Shown here piece by piece: positions 44,905 through 57,368 of a stretch of DNA of 64,000 bases. This DNA comes from Melastoma dodecandrum (taxonomy: Eukaryota > Streptophyta > Magnoliopsida > Myrtales > Melastomataceae): positions 1-64,000 of the forward strand of contig JARUPY010000567.1 of NCBI GenBank assembly GCA_029817715.1, in the 5' to 3' direction. Each line of letters opens with the position of its first letter. Position 1 is the first letter of the stretch. Position numbers and translations under genes: made by a program. Below the pieces are notes generated by a model that was given only the letters and a program-made list of their open reading frames with translations, ran no database searches and was not told the DNA's origin.

Positions 44905-45232
44905 AGCCTATTTGGTTTCCGGAAATGGAATTCCGGATAAAATGAAATGGGAGGAGAAAAAAACACCTAGTTTTTGGAAGGGAGTTCTTAAAAAAAATGG
45001 TGTGTTTAGTCAAGGAAAAAGAGGAGAAAAGGAAAAGAATGAAATGGACATATTCCCATTACTCTTTAAAATTTAAGGAATAGAATGGACATATTCCCAT
45101 TTCTCTTTAAAATTTAAGGAATAAAATAGAAAGGAAGGGAATGAAATAAAAATGATAAGAAAAAGGAAATTAATAAGATTATTAATCAATTCCATTCCAT
45201 AGCCGAATCATTAAACCAAACGCACCATAAAT
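44905..45232. mobile_element. MITE-like element
   Basis: The ends read TATTTGGTTTCCGGAAATGG and ATTAAACCAAACGCACC, giving imperfect inverted GTTTGGTTT termini, and the interior is rich in GGAATGGAAT-type words. It includes two direct copies of a 41-bp unit (45043-45083, 45084-45124). There is no coding capacity. Confidence 0.45.
45043..45124. repeat. Two tandem copies of a 41-bp unit
   Basis: AATGGACATATTCCCAT followed by TCTTTAAAATTTAAGGAATA occurs twice with very few differences. Confidence 0.85.
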
Positions 45233-46699
45233 AATACTTTAGGCATTAAACCACCCAACGTTGAACTTAAATTTTGACATTTAACCATAAATCCCGCCCT
45301 AAACTCAAAATTTGAATCATAAAATGAAAACAATCCGTCTTTTTCAAATAATTGACATAATTAACTTATCATAATAATTAGATAAATCGCGAACTTAAAA
45401 TTGACTATCAATTTTAAGAAATGAAAGGATCCCATTTCGTATAAAATAATAATAACTTTCATTTTCTCCTAGCGTGCATTATAAATTATCCACAATTCCA
45501 CCGATTAATAGTTTGGCCTTCAAAATTTTTTGATAAAATATTTATATGGCCTCGATTTGCGTCAACTTTGATAGTTGACATCAATTTAATTTGTTATATG
45601 AATTTATCACCAACTTTTGTTTTTATATTGATTTTGATCATTTTGAATTTCATCGGATAAAGGCAAACGACATCTTAATAGACTATGTACTAAAAAGGAA
45701 AAAAAAAGAAAAATGAGGATGTGGAAATATGATTTAAGTCTCCGTCGTATGATTTTCTAGCTTAACATTTTGATGGCCAGGTCAAGTGTATTTGTTGATG
45801 CTGTCAAAATTGAGTAAAATCGACAAAGGTAGACTAATGAATCGATTGTAGAAGCTATTGCTACAAGAGAAGGTGGAAGATGAGGTCGTAGGATCCGATG
45901 TTATATGACACATGCTATATTAAATCCTCGTTTGGTTCTTGTCCGACGAAATTCAAGATGACCAAGATCAACATGAAAATAGAAGTTATAACAATGACCC
46001 AAAGTTGAAAACACAACTTATATTTTGTCAAAAATTTACATCAAAATCTTTAACCAATCAGATCAAAATTGCTGCTAAGACAACTCATGGTTGGAAAGAG
46101 AAACCGTCCCTGTTCCTGCCCCCGCCCCGAGTGCCTATCAATATCCTATCGGCACACTAAAATTTTAAACCGTTTCCCCCTATGCAACAGTATTCTTGGC
46201 AAACAATTAACTGGCTTAGCATTGGCCTTTGCTATGCAACTCAACTAAAGTCACCATACCCCTTGTCCATGAACTGCAGCGGGACTGAACAGCCAGAATA
46301 AAATTCTAAGGTTACAATGAAGTCTTTTAGAGCATAAGAAACATTTTGTGTGACATTTACAGCTTCATATGAGTAGTCCGATGACAGCCAAGTAAAATCA
46401 AAGTGAAAACAATAAAGCAAAGAATCAACCATGGAACATGGAAGCATCGGAGTACATCAATATTGCTGAACTGGTTACACCAGGAATAAAAAGAACAAAG
46501 GTTCTCTTTACCTGCAGCTCACTACATCCAGGAGCCGCCACAACATCAAAAAAATAATATGGATCCAACGAAATCGCTGATTATATCAGCACCACCAGCT
46601 TTCAAACGTCTTCCCTCCTCCTGAATCAGTTAGGATAGTATGAGACCTCTTGAGTGAAACCAGAGCAAAGGATAAGCTACCGCAATTCATTGTTACCTA
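45233..46699. other. AT-rich intergenic, 3' flank of the J-protein gene
   Basis: No gene is visible. 46170-46699 should contain the 3' UTR of the J-protein gene. The short plus ORF at 45939-46160 has no recognisable similarity. Confidence 0.45.
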
Positions 46700-49600
46700 T
46701 TAGCAAGCCTTCCGCCTGTCCACCTTAAGGGTCAGGTTATACCATCTCTTTTTCTTTGGCCTCTCCCTCGCTGTTGACTTCTTGTCTCTGACTTGACACT
46801 CTTCTCCAGCCTCTTTAAAAGATCCTTGGCCCTTGCCTTTGCTTATGCTACGTTTCAGTGGTGGTCTATTCGTGTATGATGCATGTATTTCATTCCGTTG
46901 CTTTAGCAGCTGATCAATCTTAAAGATCACACCAATGGAAAGAAATCGACACAAAGGTGCCTCAATTTGCTATGCAATCACACAACAAAACTTAGAACAA
47001 ATTCACAATGGATAGAAAAACAGTTCTACTAAAATATACTCACTGCTTGCATTTCTTGTGCATATCGACTAGTCATCTCCGTAAATTGTGCCAAAACCTG
47101 TTCGCACGGAGAAAATCAGAACCAAATGAAGGCATGTACACAATTATGAAATGCAATTCCTGCCGCTAAATGTGAACAACAAAAACCTCTCTGTATTCAG
47201 TTTCAAACTTTGACAACTCTGCTCTCTTTGTTAGAATTTGAGCTTCCACCGCTCGGAGATATTCTTTTTCTTCAGTAAATTGGGCTGCACAAAGTGCTTC
47301 AATCGTGTAACTCGCACTTTTGAAGAAGTTGTCACCTAAAAGATAATTGGAAAAATCCTACCTCAGAATTCGTCGAGCTGAAAGTAAAGTGGAGAGTGTG
47401 CAAGATGATATAAAGGCAGGAAACCAACCATACACAGCGAACACATGTGTTCCGGCCTTCAGTTCAGTTATTTCGCATGGCTGAAAGCCATCCAACTTCT
47501 TGAAGAAGGTAGCATCAGGATCCTTAGAAGTGACCTACAACAAACCAAGTACCCCTTTCAAAAAAATGTAATGGGATTTTAATCTAAAACAGAACTATCA
47601 AAAGTAAGACAAAAATTGATTAACAATGAAATCCATATAACAAATCACTACTCACAGAACTGATGATTGGATCCAGTCTATAAACAGGGAAGCTGAGGAA
47701 AAACATTCCTGCAGATGTCACTTTCCCAGTTTTTGCACTGTCCTCCTACAATGAGGGAAATATGATAGTGAACACTAGACAAAAAGAAAAAAAAAAAACA
47801 TTTCATTTGGGTCTGTCTTAAGCATTTTCAACAAGTGGATATTTCCCAACAAACATGTCAGAAAAATAAAGCCTCTGAAAAGAAAATCCATTGGATTCAG
47901 GTTTGTCATAGAAAATCTGATGGAGAGGGGAGATAGTCAGTACCTGTAAAGCAAGGCTTAGTCCACCATTCTCTTCTCTATCAAAATATAGCAACTGTAG
48001 CAGAAAAGCAACCAAAAACATCCAATAACTTCCCTAGTTTCAAGCATAAATAAATAAAAGCACTGCAGCATTTGTGACATTACATTACAAATCACTTACA
48101 TGCATGGGGTGATCCAATTAAAAGGAAACTGGCACCTTCATGAGCTAAAGACTAAAGAAAGCTTCATAAAATCATACTCCGATTATCAATACAATAACAA
48201 GTATGTTATGGTGCCTGAAATCAAGTTATTTCGGTTGCATCTTTTGCTGAGTGAATGTGTGCTGCACATTATTTATTATACTGATATGTCCAGTTGTGAA
48301 AGAATTGAAACATGTCGACACATAAGGCAGTACAAATTTCCATAATTGATCCTGACATAGAATTGATCGACTGCATTAGGACCTTGAATTTGCTTTTCTC
48401 TGAGGATTGGACTCGACATACAAATCCAGCTTGTGCTTCATCCTCTTTTATTGTGATAGAATAGAAGTGAGCACCTTGCTTTTCAACCTGTTTGACCAAA
48501 TGCATGGTTAAGGAGTCTCTAGATGCAAGAAAGACTACCACCAGTTGATCATGTCCTGACCTTTCTAGTAACAGGTTGCCCAACTAGAAGAGGATAAATC
48601 GTGACGGCGCCATTGAGAGCCTCCTCCAAAACAGTTGCGGAAACAGTTGTCTTAATGGGTACACCAAGTTTACTTATGTACACAAAGCAATCAAGAAAGA
48701 GATGCAAGGAAAATTAAGTGTTAAACAGAATTAAGGTATCCTCATTCTCAAGGACAAGGAATAGAAATGGAAACTCACCTAAAAAGTGCGGCAAACATGG
48801 TATTCACAGCTCCCAAGCTCGAAAGATCCAACTCTAGTTCTTGCCTTTCTAACTCAATAGCCTAAGTAGGAGAAACAACACAATATTACCCTCAGAAAGT
48901 AACAGAGAATGTAGTTTCAAATGCACCAAATATTGTGTCCTGCCTCGAAGCCAGTACTGTCATATTGCCGCCTTTTGTCCGGATCAGACAAGATATTGTA
49001 CGAAAAAGTGACCTCTTTAAACATATCAGCAGCCTCAGGATCATTTGCATTCTTGTCAGGATGGTACCTTGGAAATACCCCAATGCAAGATCAATGAGAC
49101 AGCATGATAATTTTATTCATGAAGAAAAAATATTCACAAAATTATACAGCCGATATGGGTACCGCTGCTTCTTTGCCAATGGTTGAACACCCCAACAGTT
49201 CATTCTCTATTCAGATACAAAACATAACAACAATAAAAAAAGTGAAAGTGGTTGTGTTTCTCTCTTTCTGATTATTTTAAGACAACTAAGAGATCTGTTG
49301 TTAAGCTCTTTTTGGTATGTTTGGTTGGCCTGAATGGAAGCGAAAATAAAAAATCCACTTTAATCTATTACATTTCATCCCATCAAGAAATGAATAGACC
49401 AGAATTTTCGATTTGAACCAAATGACGCCTGAGAGTCAGAGTCTCTGAATGAAGAAGTCCATCATCAAATTACTGAATATAGATAGGACAGTCCTTAGAT
49501 CAACACGGGTGTTTTACAGGCCACAGTCTCAATAATTGGGACAAGAAGGCACACATAGAACGTCCTACCATCAGATAAACGTGACACTCCACGAGAAACA

Positions 49601-50103
49601 GAAGGAGATGCAGCCCATCGCCTAATAAAATGGAATCTAAGAATTCTCACAACGTCAATTATCTGTATACAGTAATTTGATGAAGTCCAATTTTTTATAG
49701 ATTTACACCATGTCACTGGATCTCGCCTAAACAACAGCCCAAGAAACATCTGGGATAGCACTTAATAATGCACAGAATGATCTGCAAAGCTAGAATATTC
49801 CGAAAACCAATTTCCGTCACCGATCTTCCGAGACATAAACAGATTACAATGGAAGTGAAGGCAGCAGTCAACTAAATACAGTCCAAAACTGAAAGACAAG
49901 AAGAACAAGAAGCCAAATCAGTGCGGAGGAAGGAAATTAAGGGAAGACAAATACTTGAGGGCCAATTTACGGTATGCGGACTTGATCTCGTGATCAGTGG
50001 AGTTGCGGCCAACGCCGAGGACTTCGTAGAGGTCTTGGCGAACATGCTTCTTGTTGTTGCAACTGTTGGAGGAGGCTTCAGATTTGAACTTGGGAGTAGG
50101 CAT
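46700..50103 (-). CDS. DnaJ/J-protein of the ARG1/DnaJ16 type (11 exons, 413 aa)
   Basis: Exons on the minus strand: 49955-50103, 48944-49067, 48779-48861, 48561-48672, 48383-48487, 47944-47994, 47656-47745, 47429-47534, 47187-47335, 47044-47097 and 46700-46918. All join in phase to 1,242 bases with stop TAA. The start [12 protein letters not shown] leads into the J domain ([33 protein letters not shown], the HPD motif made across the first splice). The plant-specific middle follows ([56 protein letters not shown]), then a coiled coil (exons 9-11) and a basic tail ([13 protein letters not shown]). ARG1, ARL1 and ARL2 are endomembrane/peripheral J-proteins, and ARG1/ARL2 act in root gravitropism. 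Family length is about 395-415 aa. Intron 2 seems to start with GC (GAG|GCAGGA). Reading frame intact. Confidence 0.92.
49312..49430. mobile_element. MITE-like insertion in intron 1 of the J-protein gene
   Basis: GGTATGTTTGGTT at the left and GAACCAAATGACGCC at the right are imperfect inverted ends about 120 bp apart, enclosing AT-rich sequence. They resemble the GTTTGGTTT termini at 44905-45232. The target duplication is not clear. Confidence 0.35.
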
Positions 50104-51999
50104 TTCTTCGGTGGTTGTCGTCCACGACCCAATTTCCCCAGAGAAACAGAAAGAAAGAAAGAAACCCTAAAATAACCGAGGGGACGACCGCTTTCCCGTA
50201 CACGTCGTTGAATTGCCAAGCATCGGGAATGTCTGCTGGGATCGGGAGAGATTAACCAACCCCAGACACATGATGAATTACTGTACCGATTAACACCGAC
50301 GGAGAGGAGAAGGGAAGAAATCGAAACCCAGCTCAATCAGTCATCAGGAGTAGTAGTTGTAGGGTCCTTTCGCTGATAGTTCAAAAAAGTTCATTAAAAA
50401 TGAAATATTAAAAAAGTAAATAAATTCACCGCCCAAGGGTGATAAGATGGAATGTAAAAATTCCATTAGATATCATTTATGCCCAAATGAAATAGATAGG
50501 AAACGAATTTGAATAGACTTTTCATATCTTTGCATTAAAATTTCAAAATTTTTATGGTTTTGGAATACATCTCAAAATGAAATTTTTAAAATATAATTAT
50601 TTTATCTGGACAACATCTTTATTATTAGTATTCTAAAATTACTCTATTACCGTAAATAGATTAAAAAATAAATTATTATAATTCATTATTCAATGTTTAG
50701 GGTTTATTGTAACTTATGGATTAATTTTTAGGATATATGGTTAACGATTAATTTTTATATTTTAAGGTTTAGGTGATGTTTAAATTTTAAGGCTCATTTT
50801 TCAACAATCAGGGCTCAGTATTGGGGTATACGGTTTAAGTTTTAGGCTTATTAAGTTGTTAATTAATTTTAATTTTAAAATTAAAGAAAAGTACTCTATG
50901 ATATTAAAAGTGGAATAAAATAGAAAAATTTTGCCTATAGAGAGTCTAATAATATAATACAGACATACTACGAAAATTTCACATAGTCCCATATCATACA
51001 TTAAATATGTATCCTTAAATATAGTTAAAATAGGAAAGATATATGTATCAAATACGGAAGAATGCGTAATTGATAACAAATGTCGAACAAACAAATTTTT
51101 GTAATGGTCACACCATTAATTAAAACGAGATGAAATATGATGAAATCAGAAATAAATAACCAAATGAAGCAATAATTGAATTATTAAAAAGCCTATTATT
51201 AATAATTTTCCCTAGAAAATTAATCAAGTCGTTAATTTCCTTTTTCATTTATCGAATTCTTAAATTATTAACTCAGAATTCAACGATTTCTTTAAGCGTG
51301 TCTCGAGTGTTCTAAGTACGTATTCTCTTTATCAAGCCAAACCATTATGTGTTAATACTATATACCTCATTTCTTTTAATTTTTTCACCAAAATAGTAAA
51401 AAGATTCACCAAAACTACCAAAAATCACGAAATAAAAAAATCAGCAAAAGATCAATAAAATAAAAAATAGAGTGCAAAATATTTGCCAACTAAAATTTAT
51501 CAAATTAAAGGGAAACAAATAAAAGACAAAAGATTGCAATAACCAAAAAAGATCCATAAGGGGTATCGATCAGAGAAAGAGATACAGACACAAGCTTGGA
51601 GGGAAAACATATACAGTTTGGGAGAGGGCCTTGGGAAAGAAAAAGAAAATTTTTCTCTTCTACGTACAAGCTGATTGGAGCCTACGACACACGTCGAGTC
51701 GAGTCTATCTTATTTTCTTAATTCATGTGTCTGCTACGTTTGAGGTTATGATCTCGATCAACAACGAATTTTGTCGTCCATCATAACCCTTTCGTCATTA
51801 TGGCCAACCACAAGCACCGGTAATTTCGTTTGACTTTCTTATATATTGTTAGTACGAAAAATTGTATGTGTTTGTTTACACATGAATTCAGGCCCCTTTT
51901 TCGTGTTTTAATTTCGAAGCAGAGAATGCCAAGACAGACACGTATATTTTCTTGAGACAAGACTCAAAAGGTTGTCAAGAAAGAGTCTATCAAGATAGT
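50104..51999. other. 5' flank of the J-protein gene, then AT-rich intergenic
   Basis: 50104-50340 should be the 5' UTR and core promoter of the J-protein gene. 50380-51530 is very AT-rich with no gene. The left end of element 3 lies somewhere between about 51540 and 52000, but no TG start or target duplication could be fixed. Confidence 0.45.
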
Positions 52000-53815
52000 A
52001 TCCGACAAAACTTGTAAAGTTACGGCCATAAAACCAAAGGAGTGTCTGGTCTCGAGATCATAACCCTTGCATTATGTTACTCGACTTTGGACAGGCCATA
52101 ACTCATCTAAGACAACCTCGGATCAAAAAATACAAAACACAAAATTTGTAGGTCGAGAAGAAAGGTGATGAACATAACTTGTCCCGAGTTAATCCGACCT
52201 CCCTAGTAAAAGGTATGATCAAAACACCAAATGAGTATTCCGATATCGAGATTTCGAGATCAAAACAACTGCGACATTAATCGGTCAAAACTCTTCTAAG
52301 ACGATCTCAAATTAAAAAGTGAAAAACATAAAAGTTATAGGTTAAGAAGATAAGAGATCAACCCAACTTGTGTCGAGTTAATCCGATATCTGAGTCAAAA
52401 GATATGCTCAAAGTACAGAATGAATGTTCTAATATCGAGATCAGAACACCTCCGACTTTGACCTGCCATAACACGTTCTAAAGACCTCAAATGAAAACCC
52501 TTAAAACATCAAACTGTAGAAGAGCCAGAAAGAAAACTATCTCAAGTGATCTCAAGGTAATTCGATCTCCGTAGCCAAATTTATGATGAAAATACTGGAA
52601 GAGTGTTGTTGATCTCGAAACCAGATGTTGAGAACAGAGAAGTTCCGACTTCGACCTATCAAAACACGACCCAGATTGTCTCGTATGAGAAAACTTAAAA
52701 CATGAAAGTTGTAGAAGAGCCCGAGAGGAACTATCTTAAATAATCTCGAGCAAATTGAGGCTTTGTGGCCCTAGTTATGCTCAGTCGATTGAAACGAAAT
52801 TCAACTCGAGTACGAAAATGGTGTGTTCCGTATTTTAACTATATCTCGGGCTACACACGCTCGATTTAGAGGCACAGCCTATCCACACGATCGGAGTAGA
52901 ATAAGGAAGAGGGTGGATTTAACGTTGCTCGAGTTCATCTCGGGATGAAAGATTTATTCCTTCGGGAGTGGACTACCGAGGCCCCGCTTCATCCTCCCAG
53001 CCTTCAGTCATCCCGAGCTCATGGGTAAGCATATATTCATTCATATTAACATGCAAGAATAAAAAGAAAACCCCACGATCTATAGAAGTTAGGATCATTT
53101 GCCCACATCTTTTGGTAGTTTTCTTGTGTTTCCCATTATCGTGGGCAACCCACGATGTCTTGATAAATTTATTAGAAATAAGTATTGTTCCCTTCATTGA
53201 AGGACACGATCAATCACTAAGTCCAATACAGCAGATTGATCAACATCTTTAGCTTTCTTTCCCAACGTCCTGAAGGTGTCCGGAAAAGCGTCCTGGACCA
53301 TGTCTTGAAATAACCCTTCATCATCTTCCGCACTCACCGACCATCGATCCACAAACCACCCCAAGGTAGTCTCCATTAAAGGAGGCGCCGTAGGCGCCGT
53401 AGTTGCCACAAAGTTCGACCGATCATAGTCCCCATTTTGTCAAAGGTGGCCTCCATTAAAGGAGGGTTACATGATCAACTCCGCAAGTTCAAATTCGGCA
53501 AGGTTGATCTACCGCTCCTTGCTCTTCCCACAACGTCCTAAAAGTGTCTTGAAACAACGTCCCAAAGCCACCATTCAGCCTCACCACATCCGACCATCGA
53601 TCCACAAGGGATCTACCGTAGCCGCCGTTCGTCGTGAAGACCCGTCATCGTCCTTTTATTGTTTGGTTCTTTTCATTATGTCTGTAAGTGTTGTAAAAAC
53701 CCAAACTTTGTAATTTAATACTGCTTAATTACTTTGTCTATTTTACTTTACGGCGTCCATAAATCACTATAAAATTCGATACGTGCTGCGGGGAACACAA
53801 TTCCGCGCCAACACA
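52000..53815 (+). repeat. Element 3 5' LTR (left edge unresolved)
   Basis: The right edge is fixed by the CA at 53815 next to the PBS. The LTR holds four degenerate units of about 180-195 bp (starts near 52082, 52271, 52452, 52645). A partly duplicated segment near its end has ACCATCGATCCACAA at about 53339 and 53591 and CTCCATTAAAGGAGG at about 53371 and 53452. The short ORFs inside it are not convincing genes. Confidence 0.6.
52082..52830 (+). repeat. Tandem units of about 190 bp inside the element 3 LTR
   Basis: The landmark CCGACTTTGACCTGCCATAA (in varying forms) recurs at 52082, 52271, 52452 and 52645, each followed about 50 bases later by AAAACAT-like and GTAG(G/A)-like words. Spacings are 189, 181 and 193. 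Confidence 0.65.
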
Positions 53816-53840
53816 TTTTTGGTGACCATAGTGGGAGAAA
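53816..53840 (+). other. Element 3 primer-binding site
   Basis: TTTTTGGTGACCATAGTGGG directly follows the LTR end. It has the TTTGGYGAC...GGGA pattern seen beside the element 1 LTR and in Tat/Athila elements generally. Confidence 0.7.
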
Positions 53841-53866
53841 ATTGTTAAGAATCCATAAAGCCCCGT

Positions 53867-55480
53867 ATGAGAGGTGGTGGAAATAATCCTCCAGATGGTA
53901 CCTCCGAGAAAACAGAGGAAGAAAACCTGGCTTATGCTAACAAGCCTATAGGGCCCCAAAACAACTCTTGGTTGTCTTTTTCTCCTAATGACTTCAGAAC
54001 TAAACGAGAGTTTGATAGTGCTATAAGAGAATTAAAAGTGAGATGACATAAGTCATAGGGAACTAAAAATGCGAATGGATGAAAAGCGTGAGGAATTCAT
54101 AGAGATGATAAGCCTCCTTAGGAGTGATAGATCCGAGAAAAAGAATGAGTCTTTAGGAGATAAGCCACTTTGGAAAGCTATTGGAAAAACATAAAGTTAA
54201 TGAAAGTATTTATAACGCGCATGCTGAATCGTACCTTGAGAATTCTAATGGGGCATATGAAGTTGACATTGGCAGTTCAAAAAATCCAATGCCTGAGTCT
54301 AGCAAAAACTTGAATTCCACATTTGTAGATTCAGAATACAATGTGTATCAGGCTTATTCACCTCCATACCAAGAGTTTCTACTATAAACCTAGGGAAGAC
54401 GAGATAAATCCAAAGCTTAGTGGTAGATCCTACACTTGTCCCCGATCTGAGTGGTCAGATTGCTTGAGTGATAGCACAAATGGTCCCATGAGTAAGAACA
54501 GAGGAGGTATGCTTGTACAAAAGCCCAATTCCCGACTATATAGAGTGAGGGATGGAAATAACTTAAGGATATATAATTCCTAGTTTTACCTTATTCTCGA
54601 AAGAAGATGAAATGACTCATGTAGAACATATTGCTAGATTTACTCATCAGATGGGAGAAATGTCAAATAATGATATGTTAAAGCTTAAAACTTTTCCCTA
54701 ATTCCTTAACTGGAGAGGTGTTTGGCTAGTACTCGAGACTTCCCACAAATTCCATTTTAGGTTGGGTCGAGATGCAGACTCGGTTCCTCAAAGCCTTTGC
54801 TAAGTTAGACTCAGTAACCTCTCTAGCAGAAATAATGAGAATGAAAGAACTGCCTGGAGAGAATTCGGTTGTATTTTGGACAAAATATAGAAGAAATTTG
54901 TAGAAGTGTACGACTGCCTTAGCTGAGAGAGATCAACTCGAAGTAGCATAGAGCGCCTTGTCGCTAGAGATAAGGACGTTATTCCAAGGAGATCATTTTC
55001 AAGATTTTCATGATCTCTCGAGATGAGTAACCGAGTATCATAATCTCTTTTTAGAGGAGTTCCGCTCAGTTAGAAATTGCCAAGTAGAACCTTGGGCAAA
55101 AATTGATGTAGCTGAGGTCATAAAAGGGGAACCAATAGTATGTGAGCCTTTAGTAAAGAAAAATTCTAAAGCTCGGGCTTCACAAAAATCTAACAAGGAA
55201 AGGAAATTCTCCTTTGACATAGATCAGAAGGACAAATTATTTAACTGGTTACACCATAAAGGAAGCATAAAACATAGGCATGGGCATAAGTTGCCCTAGA
55301 ACGATCGAGAGAAACAAAGGAAGTATTGTAAATGGCACAAAACTTTTACTATTGTGACTCAAGAATGTGTGCATTTTAGAAATCTCATTCAAGATTTGAT
55401 CGAGTCGAAAGAGTTACGATTTGTAGAAGTAAATGAGTTGAGTATTGTAGATGATCTTTGGTGAAGAACCCATAATAACG
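53867..55480 (+). pseudogene. Element 3 gag
   Basis: A likely start ATG lies at 53867 (MRGGGNNPPDGTSEK), 27 bases after the PBS. The gag core near 54640-54960 shows HVEHIARFTHQM-like, LKLKTFP and AKLDSVTSLAEIMRMKEL. 55030-55460 shows VTEYHNLFLEEF, FNWLHHKG and a zinc-finger-like KYCKWHKTFTIVTQECVHFR, then NLIQDLIE. Multiple stops and frameshifts separate the blocks. The blocks and their order match the gag of element 2. Confidence 0.8.
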
Positions 55481-56550
55481 AGTGTGTTAAGTGTGATTCT
55501 GATGATGACATCTGCGTTTTATCTCAAGACTAATGATCGTAATGTGTCTCAGGGAATCAAGGTATCTGGAGAAACCACCATTGCTATCATGCTTTTCAAA
55601 CGCCTAGTTGAGAAAGAAGTGGTGACTTGTCCGGTTCGAGAAGTTCGTAATGGATATTTTCATTGGCATTTGGACTCCACTCATGCCATGGACAAGTGCT
55701 GTAACTTCCGTAGATACTTGCTGAACAAATAGCGTCCCTGGTATGACTTGACCCAACTCTAGTAAGTGGCAATGGGGATGGTGCCGTCATACTCACGGTT
55801 TGCTCTGAAACACTTACCTTTAGGGCTCTTCGTCCTGATCTGTTGGACATGAACGCCGTCAGAGACGGTATGATGAGAGTGACCGAGTTGATAGGACCCG
55901 TGTGCACGAGCGTATGAATGACTATGAGAGGTCTTGAATTGCTGCTCAAGAAAAGATACCAGACAAGCACCCAAGGAAGGATACCCCCGTCCTTGATACC
56001 ATGGAAGGTGCGAAAGCTCCAGTTCTATCTACGAAGGGAAAAGGCAAAGAAGTTGTTCATATCAACTCAAAACTAATCCAGGAAGGCCCATAGATTGCTC
56101 GTTTTCTCGAGAAAGGGATGCTTTGTGAAAAGTGCAAGATGATTGCTTCAAACAAGTTCCTCATTCCGCAAATGTGTACCAAGTGTTGTGTAGTGTACTT
56201 CTTGAAGATGGTCCAAATGTCAACCAAAGAAGAGATCGAGATTAAGCTCAAAAGTGAGGTTATAGGTAATTTTACTACAAATTTTATTGATGATGTCGTG
56301 TCTGGACCTAACGTATAGGAGATTAGGGGCTATGACCGAGAGAAAAAGGACTTTGTTTACGTGAAACGCCCTGTTAAAATTATCGGGAGAGCCTGTAAAG
56401 GACCCGCAATCAGAATGGCAACAAGTTTGCTACAAGACGTTGATAACGAAGCCGGTACGTAAAAAGATCCTGAGACGCACTTAGAGGGAAATAAAGAAAA
56501 GAAGAAGTGTCTCGGTAACAGAGGCGAGTGGGTCTCGAGATGAAGCTCAA
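55481..56550 (+). pseudogene. Element 3 gag-protease linker
   Basis: Coding remnants at 55451-55732 and 56118-56318 (the latter with Cys pairs MLCEKCK and MCTKCC) lie between gag and protease. They occupy the place of the long linker of this group. I recognise no independent gene. Confidence 0.5.
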
Positions 56551-56553
56551 TTA

Positions 56554-57368
56554 GTGGAGGACGAGGAAGAAGAAGAAGACTATGTTGATGAGTATGTAGA
56601 TTACACACCATTACAAGAAGAACCTCCTCGTGAACAACAGGAAGACGGAGACGCCATGGTGACTTGTAACGTGGTTGAACAACCCGCTTTCTTCTCGAGA
56701 GAAGGTAAAAGAATCATGCTTGCTAATGGCACGGTACGTAAGGTTCCTATGTCAGATACTAAGTACACAAAGGTATCGCCGCTTCATTGGTTTGAGAATC
56801 CACCTCTCGGGATGAGGCAGCAACATATTCATTCCATGTATATCACAGCGGATTTCGATAGAGTAAGGATGAATAAGGTGCTAGTCGATAATGGGGCTAC
56901 AATGAATATTCTTCTGTTTGTGACTTTCCTCGTGATGGGCAAAAAAAGTTGACAGTTAACAGATCCAAGGATGTCGATTATTGCCTTCAATGGAAAAAGT
57001 CAGAATATTCTCAGTGAATCTTCAAGTCGGGAGGCATGAGATGGAGACAACTTTCTTCATGTTTGACATTGCTTCGGCCTTTAATGCTCTTCTCGGTCAT
57101 GAATATCTTTCCCTTTCTGACTTTCCTCGCGATGGGCAAAGAAAAGTGGCAGTTCACAGATACAAGGATGTCGATTACTGCCTTCAATGGAAAAATGTCA
57201 GAACGTATGGGAGTATTATCATTAAATCTTGAAGTCGGGACGCATGAGATGGAGACAACTTTCTTCGTGCTCGACATTGCTTCGGCCTTTAAAGCTTTTC
57301 TGGGTCGAGATTGGGTGCATAAAGCGGCGGCCATACCATCTACTTTACATAAGGAACTGATGATATGA
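56554..57368 (+). pseudogene. Element 3 aspartic protease with internal tandem duplication
   Basis: LVDNGATMNILL (about 56882-56917) is the catalytic block. The distal half (ETTFFMFDIASAFNALLG) is present twice because about 197 bp (56921-57117) are repeated at 57118-57310. The second copy (ETTFFVLDIASAFKAFLG, then RDWVHKAA) is more complete. The unit length is not a multiple of three, so the duplication alone breaks the frame. Confidence 0.75.

Noticed and set aside
49872..50336. Minus ORF of 154 codons overlapping exon 1 of the J-protein gene
   Set aside because: It is in a different frame from the J domain, which is confirmed by in-phase splicing of 11 exons.
53194..53409. Minus-strand ORF of 71 codons
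   Set aside because: It lies in the partly duplicated end of the element 3 LTR, opposite to the element, and has no known domain.
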